Below, piece after piece: positions 1-12,234 of a DNA stretch of 64,000 nucleotides (its first letter is position 1; each line of letters opens with the position of its first letter). This DNA is from Anoplolepis gracilipes (lineage: Eukaryota > Arthropoda > Insecta > Hymenoptera > Formicidae). The notes beneath the pieces were generated by a model. The model had not been told where the DNA came from. It did not search any database and worked only from the letters and a program-made list of their open reading frames with translations. Location: NCBI RefSeq assembly GCF_047496725.1, contig NC_132979.1, positions 8,262,501-8,326,500 of the forward strand. The letters run 5' to 3'. The position numbers and the translations under genes are program-made.

Positions 1-139
1 CTTATTTTGCTTGCAAATATAAAATTATTAGAGTATTTATTAAGAAATTTCTAATAAAATTCCGTAAAAATTCCTCAATTTTCCAGATACAAAAGAAAAT
101 CCTAGGAATTCCCGATTTTTCTGAAAAGTAAACTCTCTG
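1..139 (+). mobile_element. Fragment of the CAGGATGT dispersed family (copy 1, cut by window edge)
   Basis: The tract resembles the 3' part of the family seen at 43860-43972: an AT-rich stretch, TTTTCCAGATA, then a right end reading AGTAAACTCTCTG, whose reverse complement resembles the right terminus of the copy at 51562-52097. The left part lies outside the window. This is the most diverged copy. Confidence 0.5.
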
Positions 140-523
140 CGGTTATATTTTCACATTTTCGAAGAATGCAAAGGGACTAACGAGATCTCTTCGAATTAAA
201 ATCAATAACGTTTGCCCAATGAAAAGCGTAGTGTCGTGGTCAAGGGAAACTCGACGGTATACGACGGTCCTTTTGACACGCGTGAGTTTCGCGGGAGTTG
301 AAATCCCGCAAGAGTTTCCGTACATCTATAGTGACATATTGATAGAGAAGCGTGTGTCCCAAGTTTGCGCGGCGTAACTAATTACAAGTTCAAACTTCAA
401 ACCAACGATAATGTCGAACCAAGTACGTACGTGGGTGAAAGGAGAAACTCCGCGCGTTGATATCGGATACACATACAACGCGAGCAATGCCAAAAGAAAT
501 CTCTTGTCCGACGAACTCGCGAC

Positions 524-549
524 AAAAAAAAAAAAAAAAAAAAAAAAAA
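524..549 (+). repeat. Poly-A run (26 bp)
   Basis: An uninterrupted run of 26 A. No flanking duplication or upstream retroposon body is evident. Confidence 0.9.
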
Positions 550-789
550 CGGGGTGATCCACGGGGGATTAAAAGAGCTCAGCGCACCGTCATACATCGG
601 AATTTTGCGGAAGCTGCGTGCCCGCGGTGTCGGTATCGCTCCGTATTTTCCCTCCGGCTTTTTTCACGTGTCGCCGTTCTTTTTTTTCCTTTTTTTTTTT
701 TCAGCCACGTTGGGGAATAAGTCGACGGTGCGTTGATCGTCAGTCGTGAATCGAAACTAAAGGGAGGAGAGCATGGCGCGCTCGTGTAA

Positions 790-817
<28 letters not shown>
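790..817 (+). repeat. (CT)n microsatellite
   Basis: A perfect 28-bp CT dinucleotide tract. Confidence 0.95.
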
Positions 818-822
<5 letters not shown>

Positions 823-1027
823 CCTGATTTTACGCGGGTGAAGCCAATCAGATTTGCCAGTAAAGCAAACATTTGGGATTTGTCGCCGGAAAACTGTGTT
901 GATTGTCGGCAGTTTGAAAATTGAATTTGAAATGGATATTCTAGGCAATACTCTCTCTAGAAAAAATATCAAAAATAAAAATAAAAACAAACTTTCCACT
1001 GTATATCATACACATACACTCTAGAAT

Positions 1028-1033
<6 letters not shown>

Positions 1034-1059
<26 letters not shown>
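1034..1059. repeat. (TA)n microsatellite
   Basis: A perfect AT dinucleotide tract after a CACACA stretch. Confidence 0.9.
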
Positions 1060-1064
<5 letters not shown>

Positions 1065-2220
1065 CGCTAAAAAAAGTTGTAGATCAATAAAATTAACATA
1101 TATATAATAATATTAATATGTAAGGAAATAAATAAAATTTACACATAAAGTAAAAAGTCCTTATAAAATTAGTATAAATTATTCTTTATAATTTCTCATT
1201 TAATTTAATTTTTGAGAGTATGGATTTTATCGATTGCACATAAATTAATATTTTCATTTAATTGCTGCGCTCTTATCATTATCGCACTCCCACGCTCGCC
1301 CTCTTAGATTCGTGGGCGACGACGAGCGGAGCGCATCGTTTTTCGTTTCCAATCTCGCTCTTTCCCGGTCCTCGACGTAAATTCTCCTTTAACGAGCCCG
1401 GCCACGGCCAATTAAAAGCGTTTCGGCCGTGAGAGGAGAGACCGACCCGCCGTTCGTCCTACGAAAGACAACCGCGCTCTCCTCCTCAACGATCCACCAC
1501 TCTCGCCGTCGAGGGTGAAATTAAATTTCCTCGAGAGAATCGTTCCGCCGAATAAAAGGATGGTACATGGATGGGAAGGGGGAGGGGGTAGGAGAAGTTT
1601 CGGACGGGCCGCGACTTAAATAATTCAGTCGCGGGCTTCTTGCCGAGGCCTCTCTCCGACAACTTTCTCCCGGGTAGGCCTAGGAGAGAGATCTCTCAGC
1701 CACAGCTGCCATTTCGCATTCCTCCCGTTCTCTGCGTTTTCCTCTTCGTCCCCGCCTCCCCTCCGCCCTTCCAGGAACCTTCTGCTGGTGCCATCACCTT
1801 TCACCCCTCTAGACTGGGGAATCGAGGGTGGAAATGCGGCAAGATAAGAAATCCTCGTTTCGCACGCGACGCCGAGAGAAAGGGAGGCGAACGCCGTCCG
1901 ATATTTTCACGCGCACGTGCTGCCGATGAAAAACGAACGAAAATATCAAATTCGATTTTCTCACCCGGACCCGGCAGCCCTTCTCGTCGCACCCGAATGA
2001 AGCTTTCTTCGCTCTCCTGTCTCGTCATTAATGAAACTCACAGGGAGCACGAGAACGTGACTGAAATCAGACCGCAGTCTCTGTTTCCGAAAACCTCGCT
2101 GTCGCAAAAAATGACTTTCGCCCCCCTTTTCAAGTCGCGAATTTTTATCGTTATCGTTTTAAACGTCATGCGTTATATTATTCTGTAAACGAAGCTCTCA
2201 TACCTCGGTGCAAAAATATA

Positions 2221-2700
2221 CCAGAGTGTTTATTCCAATCTTGTAAAAAAATTCTCTGATTTACCAGAAGTTTCTGTTCAGAATGGAAAACAAATATTTC
2301 AAACATTTTCTTGGTGCAATTTTCTAAAATAATTCTTTTTTCTCGACGTTTCCTAATACTTTTCACTCATACACAAACCTATTTAAACGGCAAATGCTAG
2401 ATTTACAAATGTACTAGAGATAAGAATAGTTTTCGTTGGATAAAAATTCTTAACTTTCATATAATATTTTCATTTTTTATCTAAACACGTACTAAAAATT
2501 AAACTGAAGAATATCTACTGCAAATATTCAATATTTTTTTAAAACATTATACAAAAATACATATATATTTATATAATTTGCAATATAAAAGCAAAATTAT
2601 CAAAGAAAGATTTTTTTTTTTAATTTCCCGAGATTACAAAAATTCTCTAATAATCTCAGATTTTCCATGTTTTTTCAAAAAATATAAGTGCACATCCTCT
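2221..2700 (+). mobile_element. CAGGATGT dispersed family, copy 2
   Basis: The left end reads CCAGAGTGTTTATTCCAATC followed by TTGTAAAAAAATTCTCTGAT. The middle carries ACTTTTCACTCATAC, GCTAGATTTACAAATGTACT and ATTCTTAACTTTCATA. The right end reads TTTTCCATGTTTTTTC then CACATCCTCT. The same ordered blocks recur at 35712, 43336, 51562 and 53623. It has imperfect inverted ends (CAGAGTGT against AGAGGATGT), no coding capacity, and a length near 480 bp. It looks like a non-autonomous DNA element, but the superfamily is not determined. Confidence 0.75.
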
Positions 2701-3093
2701 TGTACTTATGTTCTTTAAAAGTACACCAAACGCAGATTTCATAAAAAATCTGGAAAATATTCGCTAATAACGCGATAGAATAATTTTTTGTTTGCCCGAA
2801 AGAACTTGTTCGCATCTGCGAACATTTTGTCTAAAATTATAATTGAATGTACGTATAACGCATCGTGTGCTATGTAGATCAGAACTAATATGTACTCAAT
2901 ATTATTCATCATTATGGATGCACATATTCTGTTTTCACCGCATTGTTCCGACAATGATAGCCTTGGAACTACATAATTCAATAATGTATCGTCATAATTC
3001 AAACTAAACACTCCATTTAAGCACCAAAGTTGAATGAGATAGGGAATTTCAATGATGCATTTATATCACTGATATCGAATATGTAAACGCAAC

Positions 3094-3098
<5 letters not shown>

Positions 3099-3134
<36 letters not shown>
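3099..3134 (+). repeat. (GA)n microsatellite
   Basis: A perfect 36-bp GA tract. Confidence 0.95.
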
Positions 3135-3136
<2 letters not shown>

Positions 3137-3880
3137 AAGCTTTCAGAACATTCGAGTCAGGTCGAGTCAATTAAATACAACTTGCTATTGAATACTTATA
3201 AAAATCCCCGAGACGAAGATTAGAGAGCTACTTACGTGCTATTCTCGGTACGCTTTGTTCGCGATGTTTACTGCCATCTTGTTTAAATTAATGCGACCGT
3301 GCATTGAAGACAGACTCTCATTACGAGCCGGACTGGTTACAATGGCGACTATGGCACTCGCATTGTACGGTCGATAAGCGCCAACATTAGTGCGTATGTA
3401 CAATTCCGCGGGAGGCGGACGTTACGGTTACAATGCGTCCTTTTGCGTAAGCGGATGCACGTAGCTTGTATCACGCTTGCATACCGCGCGACCGCATACC
3501 CGCGCTACACATGGCAGCAAACACGCAGAATCCGCCGAAATGAAAACCAGTCTTGCCGAAATTCCTGCGACCATCACCATCGCGTTCGTATAACAATGGT
3601 GGTGGTGGTGGTTTTCGGTCGCGTTGACAGGACTAATCGTCCGCGGAATTATTATTGTTCTACCTACCGATCGATGAAAGAAATCAACGCATTCATGGTA
3701 ATCATCGTTAGATAATTGGCGACGTTGATTTGGAAAGAATATATTATATGACAAATTATTTAATATATAAATAATTTTATTTTCTTTTATAAATAATTTA
3801 ATTTCTCTCTTTCCAAGAAATTATTAAAGATGTTTTTTTTTTAATTTTATCAAATAAGATATGATAATTTTTTAATAAAG

Positions 3881-3883
<3 letters not shown>

Positions 3884-3920
<37 letters not shown>
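3884..3920. repeat. (TA)n microsatellite
   Basis: A 37-bp TA tract in very AT-rich surroundings. Confidence 0.9.
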
Positions 3921-3923
<3 letters not shown>

Positions 3924-4101
3924 ATATAATTAATATAAAGAAAATTTTATATACAGATAATTTATATAAAAAAAAAATTTATATATTTTTTAAATAAAGA
4001 ATTTTTTATACATTCTATGCAATAAACAAAATTAAATTCGTTCCAAGAGAAGCAAATGTAGGACGACTAAAAAATTTTAAAAACAATAATTAAACTCTTA
4101 C

Positions 4102-4399
4102 ATTAATCTGAATCTTTTATTGTAAACATTTTTAATAATAACGATAATGAACATCAACAGTTACAAAGTATCACTTGAAACATCACTCGCAATAATTTTC
4201 AGTCCAAAAATTATTGTATTCTAAATTAATTAATTTATTTCAGTAAATGTTCAAAATAATTTCCAACAACTTGTAAACATTTATTGAACGATAATAAAAA
4301 ATAGATACCGCGCGTTTTAATTCTTCATGTCTTTGTAACTGTTAATAACGTATGCGTAATTATAAAAAAATGCTTTCAATAAAAGAGATTCAGATTAAT
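4102..4399 (-). mobile_element. 298-bp inverted-repeat element with possible transposase tail on the minus strand
   Basis: The ends are inverted: ATTAATCTGAATCTTTTATT at 4102 pairs with CAATAAAAG and ATTCAGATTAAT ending at 4399, with a 2-bp insertion in the right arm. A second pairing, AACAGTTACAAAG (near 4157) with CTTTGTAACTGTT (near 4331), shows that the arms continue inward. Between them, on the minus strand, a frame of about 29 codons ends at 4235-4237 with residues resembling FNKCLQVVGNYFEHLL. That reminds me of the C-terminus of some insect DDE transposases, but this is from memory and weak. The likely reading is a decayed deletion derivative of a DNA transposon. Confidence 0.55.
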
Positions 4400-5075
4400 A
4401 AAATCTGAATATATAAGAATTTAATCACCCTTATATTTAAAAGACGTCGCTCTTTTGTCCTTCTGACATAAAGAAGTGAACATTTTTTTTATTACATAAT
4501 AAGAAAAGAGTTCTTTAATCGATTAATAAATTTTAAAAAAATTGTGTTCGATTAAACAAAAATTTATATCGACATTTCTGAAGAGTCCTTTAGAAAATGG
4601 CGGAGGGAGAGCCAGACACTGTTTTTTTTTAAATAAAACAAAAGAAGAGAAAATTAATAACGATCCTCACAGACACACACGATATTAAATAGAGCGGGGT
4701 TTCGAAAGTTTCCTACGGAAAATAAATCGGTCCACCCGGTACGTAGCACGCGGTCCCATCAACGCACGAAAATTGGGTAAGAAGGCATATAGGAAACGTC
4801 GGAAATTGAGCGCCGCGGCAAACTCGATTTCTGCCGGTAATCCGGGGCTTCCGCTTTTAAGGGGTGGCTCCTCTCTCGCAACGGGTGTTCTTACAAGCTA
4901 CGACTCACGCATATCGCGCTTATACCCGTTGTCGTTGTACCGGGTAGGATTAAACCGTCCCGCGGCGCGCGAATAATTTCCACGCTAGCCGCGCGAACCG
5001 GAAGATTAATAATTCGTCGCGCAGCCGGTGGACGGAGCTTAAGTGTGACACAGTGACAAAACAGCCGGCTCTCTT

Positions 5076-5108
<33 letters not shown>

Positions 5109-7641
5109 CTTTTTGTTACGATCTACCCCAGGCGCTATCGACGCGGTTATTAAACCGCGGAGGATTTCATTTCTTTCGTCGAGCGCTTTGTTTTTGATGT
5201 AGGCACGCATTTGCTTTAACAACGATCGTAATTATAAACGTATATTAAAGATGCTCATACATATTTATGTGCTATATAATATTAAAATGTTGGGAGAATT
5301 AGCATGCAATTTATAAATTAGATATGTTTCGAAGGTATTTACTGTTTTATGTATACGTGAAATATATATAAATAATTATTTATTTTCTTTTTAATTCTTT
5401 ATTTAAAATATGTATAAAAAAATTTTTTATTTAAAAATTATTATGTTTATTATATCTTATTCAGTAAAATAAAAAAATTAATAATTTTTTTCGAAACAGA
5501 CGTATATGATATATATATATAGATGAAATAGCGTGTATGTATACGTGAAAAAAATTAATTCAAAACATACATTTTATTGCTACAAAAATACAATCTTTAA
5601 TATATTTTTTTCAAATTGCCATTTAAAGAAACATTAGTACCACTTTCGATTATATGCGAGTTTTATAGACATCTTATTTAAATTATATTAAAAGAGGGAT
5701 AAGTTGATCTTTTATGCCGTTCTATGCAAAGTTGGCAAAATTCCACATTTTTTGAATAAAATCCATGCGAGTGATAAAAATCAATATTTTCCGGAAAAAC
5801 CCGGCAGAAATAGTTCTTTCTATTAAAAATGTTAAAATAAATAAATCTTTTAATCTTCATTTTCGTCAATTGAGTGTTTTTTAATTTAAGCTTCATCAAA
5901 AATAAAATCCGTAATAGATTAAATATCGACATAATAAATAAATCAGTTTTTTTTTAACAAAATGTTGAATGATAAACATGAACCAGATCTATTTTATGAC
6001 ATTTATATTTCCAGAGTTTTAAAAATTTCACATATCACTTTGAAATAAAAAAGGCTCTATATATTATATTAATTTCCTTTTTTCAAACTACAATAATTAA
6101 TATGATTTATTTATTAAAACAAAAAAATATTTTTTTGCATAAAGTTATATAAATATACTTTAGTGTTTATATTTTTATAATCGTTGCCAATTTATTCCAT
6201 TGGATAAAGTCTGGGACAGTAAAAAAAAAAAACCGGAATTTACCACGGTTTTATCCACTCACTAAATATTTCCGGCCAATCTTGGATTCTACGCAACAAC
6301 CTATGTCAACTGCAATCGTGAATGACTGTAAACCCGAATTCGTACCTGACATCAGAATCACATTAGCATGAGACTTTCATCGAACGCATTCTCGCGTTCT
6401 ACAAACGATCCTCGCGCACTCAACGCGCTTAATTCCAAAACGGCGTCTTCGTTAAATATTGACAAAATCACAGACGCCTCCAGACATATAGACCCTCGTC
6501 GCCGCGTCTAATCCGGCATACCACGCGTTCTCACACGGCACACAATCCACGCACACGCACACGCACATTACACGTGATCCAAGATCCCTTGAACGTCTCC
6601 TGTTCGCGATACTCGCATGGGTTCGAATTTCCAACGGAGCGGAAGGTCAATCCCGACGCTCCGAAATTTCGGACCACCCCGACACAACGAAATTAACTGT
6701 CAATCTCAATTTCCCCCTCCCCTCTTCTCTTCCCGCATCGAGTAGGGCGCGGGTGCGCATCCCTCCGCGAGAAAGAGAGAGAGAGAGAGAGAAAGGCGGT
6801 CCCGCACCCGGAGAGACCCGGAAACCATGCCACCCCCCTGAGAAATGTCAATTATAAAGCACTGGGTCTGCCAGAGAGCCGTCAGGGCCCCGTCAAAGCT
6901 CGTATCTATCCGCTCTTCTCTCTCCTCCCTCTCTTCCACGGCTATTATATTTAATGAAAAGAAGCTAATCCGCGATCAGTCATAATATGCGCTTTCTCTC
7001 CTTGCATCGTGTTCCATATAGGGGAGTATAATCGCGTGTACTCTCCCGATTACGTGTTAAAATCAGCTGCATCAGATTTTCGAAGGAATCTACTCGTGTA
7101 TCCTACCGTTTAAATCTATCGTTCCGGATATTGACTCTATAAATAATCGAGAAATCGATGGAACGTTTTCCAAAAAGCATAAAGTCGCGATAAAGTCTAA
7201 AGTGGGGTCAGTGTCGAAATGCGTCGTGTGATAAATACGACAAATGCATCGCATCGGGTTGGACGTTGAACGTCCATTAGCGAGATTGATGTTATATTAC
7301 ACGTAATGTACTACTCTACTGCGTGTGACGTGTTTTAAGCGCGAGCTCTGTTAAACATCCGTTGTTAATTTGGTTTTTATATGATTTGGCTATTTTTTTT
7401 CGAGAGCTGTAACGATCGTGGTTTGAATTTTAATATTTACATTTTTCAAATTGAAATAAATCATATTTTAAAACATAAACTGCAATAAAATATGCATTAT
7501 TAATTTAAAAAAATATAGAAACAAATAAAAAGCATTAATTAAAAATGATTTATCACTATTGTATCTCTTTACAATAGTGAGTGTTATTGGATGAATCAAA
7601 CTCTTTGTCAAGTTGCATTTTTTTACACTGTATCTGTCACA
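4400..7641. other. Non-coding stretch with simple repeats
   Basis: No gene is supported. The stretch contains a GC-richer island (4680-5200) ending in a CT tract that runs into a CG tract (5069-5109), a long AT-rich interval (5220-6240), another GC-richer island (6240-6950) with a GA tract near 6774-6792, and unremarkable sequence after that. Confidence 0.6.
5069..5109 (+). repeat. (CT)n-(CG)n compound microsatellite
   Basis: A CT tract passes directly into 18 bp of alternating CG. Alternating CG of this length is unusual in an AT-rich genome. Confidence 0.9.
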
Positions 7642-7643
7642 TA

Positions 7644-8191
7644 CAGCCATGTGCAAAATTATTAGGCATCCTGAAATTTTTCTGATTTCTTATAGCATGT
7701 ATGTCAATAATACAAAATAAATACAACACCAATTTCAAATTATTACTTATGTAATAATAATTGTTTAAACAATATACGTCAACAGATTTCATCTGTTTAA
7801 CAATTTTAACTCGAGATAATCCTTGCAAATGCAATAATAAAATAGACTTTTATTTATCCCGACTAATTAATTTTAACATTTAAGAATGCTAATTTATTTG
7901 AACAAATAAAATTGTGACAACGAAATAAACGTGACAAAAATAATGAAACAAAGAGAGAACTTAATCAACGGAACAAAGAATACCGAGTATAAAGTTTCTA
8001 AAAAGCAAAAAAAAAAAAAAAAACCTTTAAACACGCACACGTCCTTTGATAATTAAAACTACAATTAATAAAATTTAAAAGTAATACGTTCCACAAACAC
8101 AATAAATTTCGAGAAAAAATATACGCACAAACTTAATTAATTTCAAGAAATAAAAATAGAATTTCTTAATAATAATTTTTGGACACGCCTG
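7644..8191. mobile_element. Tc1/mariner-like element relic, TA flanked
   Basis: The left end, after TA at 7642-7643, reads CAGCCATGTGCAAAATTATT. The right end reads AATAATTTTTGGACACGCCT then G before TA at 8192-8193. The reverse complement of the right end matches the left at most positions over about 20 bp, with a 1-bp gap. TA on both sides and ends of the form CAG...CAAAATTATTA fit Tc1/mariner-type elements. The 548-bp interior is AT-rich and has no intact transposase frame. Old, non-autonomous copy. Confidence 0.6.
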
Positions 8192-8193
8192 TA

Positions 8194-8788
8194 GACTGGA
8201 CAGCTGCTTTCTTTATTGTTTGAGAAAGAAACGCACTCGCACGCATCTGCCACGAAGGTGTAAAGCGTTCCGATACGATTATCTCTGTTTATTCAAACCA
8301 GCTCGTTTATCTCTCTACGTAAGCGAGCAATTGTGCTCGGAGTGAAACGTCGCTCTCGTTCGTAATCCATGGCAATCGAGCGTCGTCGTTTGTGCTCAAC
8401 GACGGGTAAGAAGGTTTTCGCAGGATTAATCGCGGGATTGATGCGATTAACAATGCTCGCGGCATCGTCGATTGTTGTCGTAAACGAGGCTTCGACGAAT
8501 TATCTCGCTTTAATTAGCCCTTAATGACCGACCGGATGTAAATCTGCGCCCACGTGACGCAATTATGGTGGCGACCGCCTCTCTCCCTCCCTGCCTTTCT
8601 TTCTCTCGGTAACAATGTGGTCCCGCCGACGAGGCGATTATTAAGCCGCCGAATAATCGCCGATAATGTATGCCCAGCAGACGACGACGACGTAAGAGCG
8701 GCCGTTAAACTGGCCGCGTCGCTTCAACTTTAAGGAGAGAAGTTTGTCTCAATTATTGTTCGGTGCAACGATCTCCCGCCCACGAACA

Positions 8789-8827
<39 letters not shown>

Positions 8828-9860
8828 TTCTCTCGTCTTTGAGCCGACGACGACAACGGTGCACTTATCCGCTTCCTCGAGACTAAAGAGAACGATGCAA
8901 ATGGCACGCCATTGTCATTAAGTAGATACATCCTTTAATGGCAACCCCTCCTTCATCATCCACCGTGCTTTGATTGCTCTGCTGTTCAATGACATACATC
9001 TGACAATAGATGGTCGACTGTGGGCTCTTGCTCGACTAGCTACGTCAGTTTAATTATTTTATCGCCACGCGTTCTCTCTGGGAATATAGTGTGTATGTGT
9101 GTGATATTTATTTGATCCATTATTATTTATAGGAAATATACGGACGTAATATTATATATTTCTCTCGTTGTAACAATTTATTATTCGTTGTATATTGTTA
9201 CGTTACTATACTGTTGCAATATTAAATGTTGTTTACGTTATTATCAAATTATAAGCTGTTATCGCATGTGTGTAGAATGTGTATCTTTAAATGAGATTTA
9301 TCAATTTTATATATTATTATTTCGTATAAATTAAAACTTGCTGAAAGGACTCGGTTATTTTTTATAATGTATTTTTCAATGGAAAACAAATGAAATATTG
9401 AAAAATTATGGTTACGCCGACGTACGGGTTAAAAAGCAGCGGGGTGTTCATTACACTTTGTATTTCGATTAAAAGGAATTTCATCAGCATAGGTGGTGGG
9501 GCAACGCGGTAAATGGCTGTATCCATTACATCACCGGCCGATATTTCGCTCGAGTTGCGAATGACAAAGGCTATTTAATAAAGAATACATCGCGCAATTG
9601 ATAGAGACCGTGTATAAATAAACGCTAAAATATTTCGTTATCGACAATACTACCATTGTTTTTGCACATTCGACGAATGTCCGTTTACGGCCCATTAATC
9701 AGAGGCGCGAGTTAAATGGGCCCAGGCAAATTAAATTTCGACGCGAGCGTATCCACTTTCGTTCGGGGCGGGGGGGGGGGGGAGGAAAAAAATGTATATT
9801 CGCGTCTCGTGCCACCCTGGAATGCATGTTGCATGCCACGCACGATGTCGCGCTTCAACG
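8194..9860. other. GC-richer unique island, possible regulatory sequence
   Basis: This non-coding interval lacks transposon-like structure apart from a CT tract (8792-8819) and a G run near 9770. It contains spaced motifs such as TTTAATTAGCCCTTAATGA (8510-8530) and CACGTGAC (8551-8558) in unique sequence of balanced composition. Such islands in insect introns are often conserved enhancers, but nothing in the sequence alone proves function. Confidence 0.25.
8792..8819 (+). repeat. (CT)n microsatellite
   Basis: A 28-bp CT tract followed by imperfect CT-rich sequence to about 8834. Confidence 0.95.
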
Positions 9861-10139
9861 CGTATTCATGTAAAATGTCAAAAACTATCGTGTAATCATT
9901 GATTTATTTGAACAATTAAATGCAATAAAAAATTAATAAAAGGGAAAAGAAAAAATATGATAGTAAAACAATTTCTTAAATATAAGAAACAGTAATATAT
10001 AGGTATAATTTGTGGATATGTGTTATTTAGACATTTATTATTTTCATATCCAGTGTATTTACTATAACAAAAATATTATATATTTTATTATATAATAAAT
10101 TATTATTTTTATTATGTAATAATTTTTATTACATATTTA

Positions 10140-10143
<4 letters not shown>

Positions 10144-10186
<43 letters not shown>
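10144..10186. repeat. (TA)n microsatellite
   Basis: A TA tract of about 43 bp. Confidence 0.95.
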
Positions 10187-10190
<4 letters not shown>

Positions 10191-12203
10191 TAATTATTTA
10201 ATTTTATATTTTTATAATTTATTAATATTATAATTCCTGATGTATTCTTCTTAAAAATGCCGTTTATCTTAAAGATAAGATCTCTCGATACATTCCAGGG
10301 CTGTTAAATAGAATAAATTTAGGCATCGGATAAATCGGCACGTGTCGGCGCGTGTTCTCTTCTTTCTGTCAAAAAATAATAAAAATATGTTCGCAGGGAT
10401 AAGCAGGCGAATTTATTTCCGCGCGGCATATGTCAACTTTGGCGATTCGACGCGCCAGATTTATATCGCGAGTCACCGGCGACTCGCGAGGGCAGTAAAC
10501 CCCTCTCCCTCTCCCTTGATCTGCATTAGACAGGGGTCAACGTGCGAAATATGAAAAATCGGGGGAAGTCTGCTTTTCCGGGGATCGGGGAAAAAAGGGA
10601 TCTCGATAAGCGCCCGAGATCTTGATGAATTGGCCAATCGGTGAATTCCCCCCTCCCCCCCGCTCCCCGAACAAGTGGATACGTCATATTTCGTCAAGGA
10701 TGAAACTGCAGGGTCCTTCTCCCCTTCATTTTCCCGTACTATCACTCTTCGGAATCGATATCTCGACGATAAGTGACTAGTCGGTGTGGCTTTTATCGCC
10801 GCGAGTCACGATCGAAGGAAAATCCGTAACGAATTGAGAGGGGGAACAATCCCATGAATGTGATTCCATTAGGAAGTTCGATGCCCTAACAATTAATTGC
10901 CAGCTGAATTGCGGGGAGGAGCGACGAAATTCGATCTTAACGGTCGATACGATAATATTTTAAAAATATTGTTCTAGTCTGCAGAAATACTTCTCTCTGC
11001 GTTTTCATGAAAAAGACGAGATTCCTGTAATATTCTATAAAATATCTCAGTCTTTTCTGTAAAAAAAAAAAAGTCTCAGACTAAATTCAATATCCGATTT
11101 ATTGGCCAATTTTAAGTAGACGCGTGTTAAAAAAATTAAATAATAAAATTCTAGATTAAAAGATTTAATTTTCTGCAATTTAAATTTGAATAAATTTTGA
11201 ATGTTTAATTAAATTCATGTAAGAGATTTAATTCTTTTCAATCTAATTTTTGATTTAAATTAAATTTAATTGCTTCTAATTTACATTTATGAATAAATAT
11301 GTATAAAATCAATTCGAGACATCGGATATGTACATGTACATATTTAAGAAATGTTTTACCACACTTGTCACTGGTAAAATCAATGCGTTGGTTGAAAAAA
11401 TTTTAAACAACCATTCGTTTTACCGTAGGATTCTTACGGGGACGCGGCGCTCGAAAGAGGGAAGAAATCGGGATTGAAGTCGTGAGGGCGGAATCAGTTG
11501 TCGTCGACAAATTTCCCCTTCGGCGCGGAAGCGGCATCCTGAAAACGTTGGCATTTTCACGGGAATTGCTCGGCCGGCAGCTCACAATCGATTTCCGGCC
11601 AGAAGAGCCGAGGAGCATTATGTCGAGCCGAGTCCGGTTGTGCAAGTGGATGCCGGCAGTTGCACATCCCCGGTGGAGCAATATTATCGGGGAAAACTGT
11701 TCCGTTCGCGCGAAAGAGGTACCCGGCCGCCCCTGCCAATCCGTCGATACATCAAAATTACTCGTCGTTGCACCACTACACAGTCCAGAAATCTTCCCCT
11801 CTCTTAACAGGGGTTGCCGGGAACAGAACCCTCTCTCTCGTATTAAATCCGTGCTCCCGAATTAGCAGCAAAATGGCGGAGAAATTAGCGCCATGGTCTC
11901 TATGGGAAAAATTCGGGCGGCGACAAGAGAATGTCTCTACCGATGTCCACGGTGACGTCATTGTTTGCCCGCTCTTTACTCGTGAACGACGGACGTATCA
12001 AATACACACGCACACACATACATAAACTATACATGTATTATATATGTATGCGCGTACGATATACAAACGTAAGCATTGATCGCGCTGCCTCTGTTTGCTC
12101 CGGCGATCAAATGTCGTTCCGACGAATTGTTCCCGGGCTGTCCCACGTGATATGAATTTTCTCGCCACCCTATGATTGCATCTTCCTCTCACTTTTTTGC
12201 TCG

Positions 12204-12231
<28 letters not shown>
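12204..12231 (+). repeat. (CT)n microsatellite
   Basis: A 28-bp CT tract. Confidence 0.95.

Positions 12232-12234
<3 letters not shown>

Larger units (their letters stand above)
140..2220. other. Non-coding stretch with simple repeats and a CT-rich GC island
   Basis: This stretch has no recognisable gene. It holds a poly-A run (524-549), a CT microsatellite (790-817) and a TA microsatellite (1034-1059). From about 1265 to 2110 the sequence is GC-richer and pyrimidine-rich, with many CpG and TCTC runs. A 182-codon frame across 1640-2188 has a basic, serine- and proline-rich translation that follows from base composition, with no domain visible. Confidence 0.6.
2701..4101. other. Non-coding stretch with GA and TA microsatellites
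   Basis: No gene is supported. The stretch holds a 36-bp GA tract (3099-3134), a GC-richer island at about 3200-3720 that is open on both strands but has no recognisable protein, and AT-rich sequence with a TA tract at 3884-3920. Confidence 0.6.

Noticed and set aside
1640..2188. 182-codon open frame
   Set aside because: Composition-driven basic and serine/proline-rich translation in a pyrimidine-rich island, open in other frames too, with no domain.
6605..6630. GGGTTCGAATTTCC resembling a tRNA B box
   Set aside because: No A box at the right spacing upstream and no cloverleaf can be drawn.
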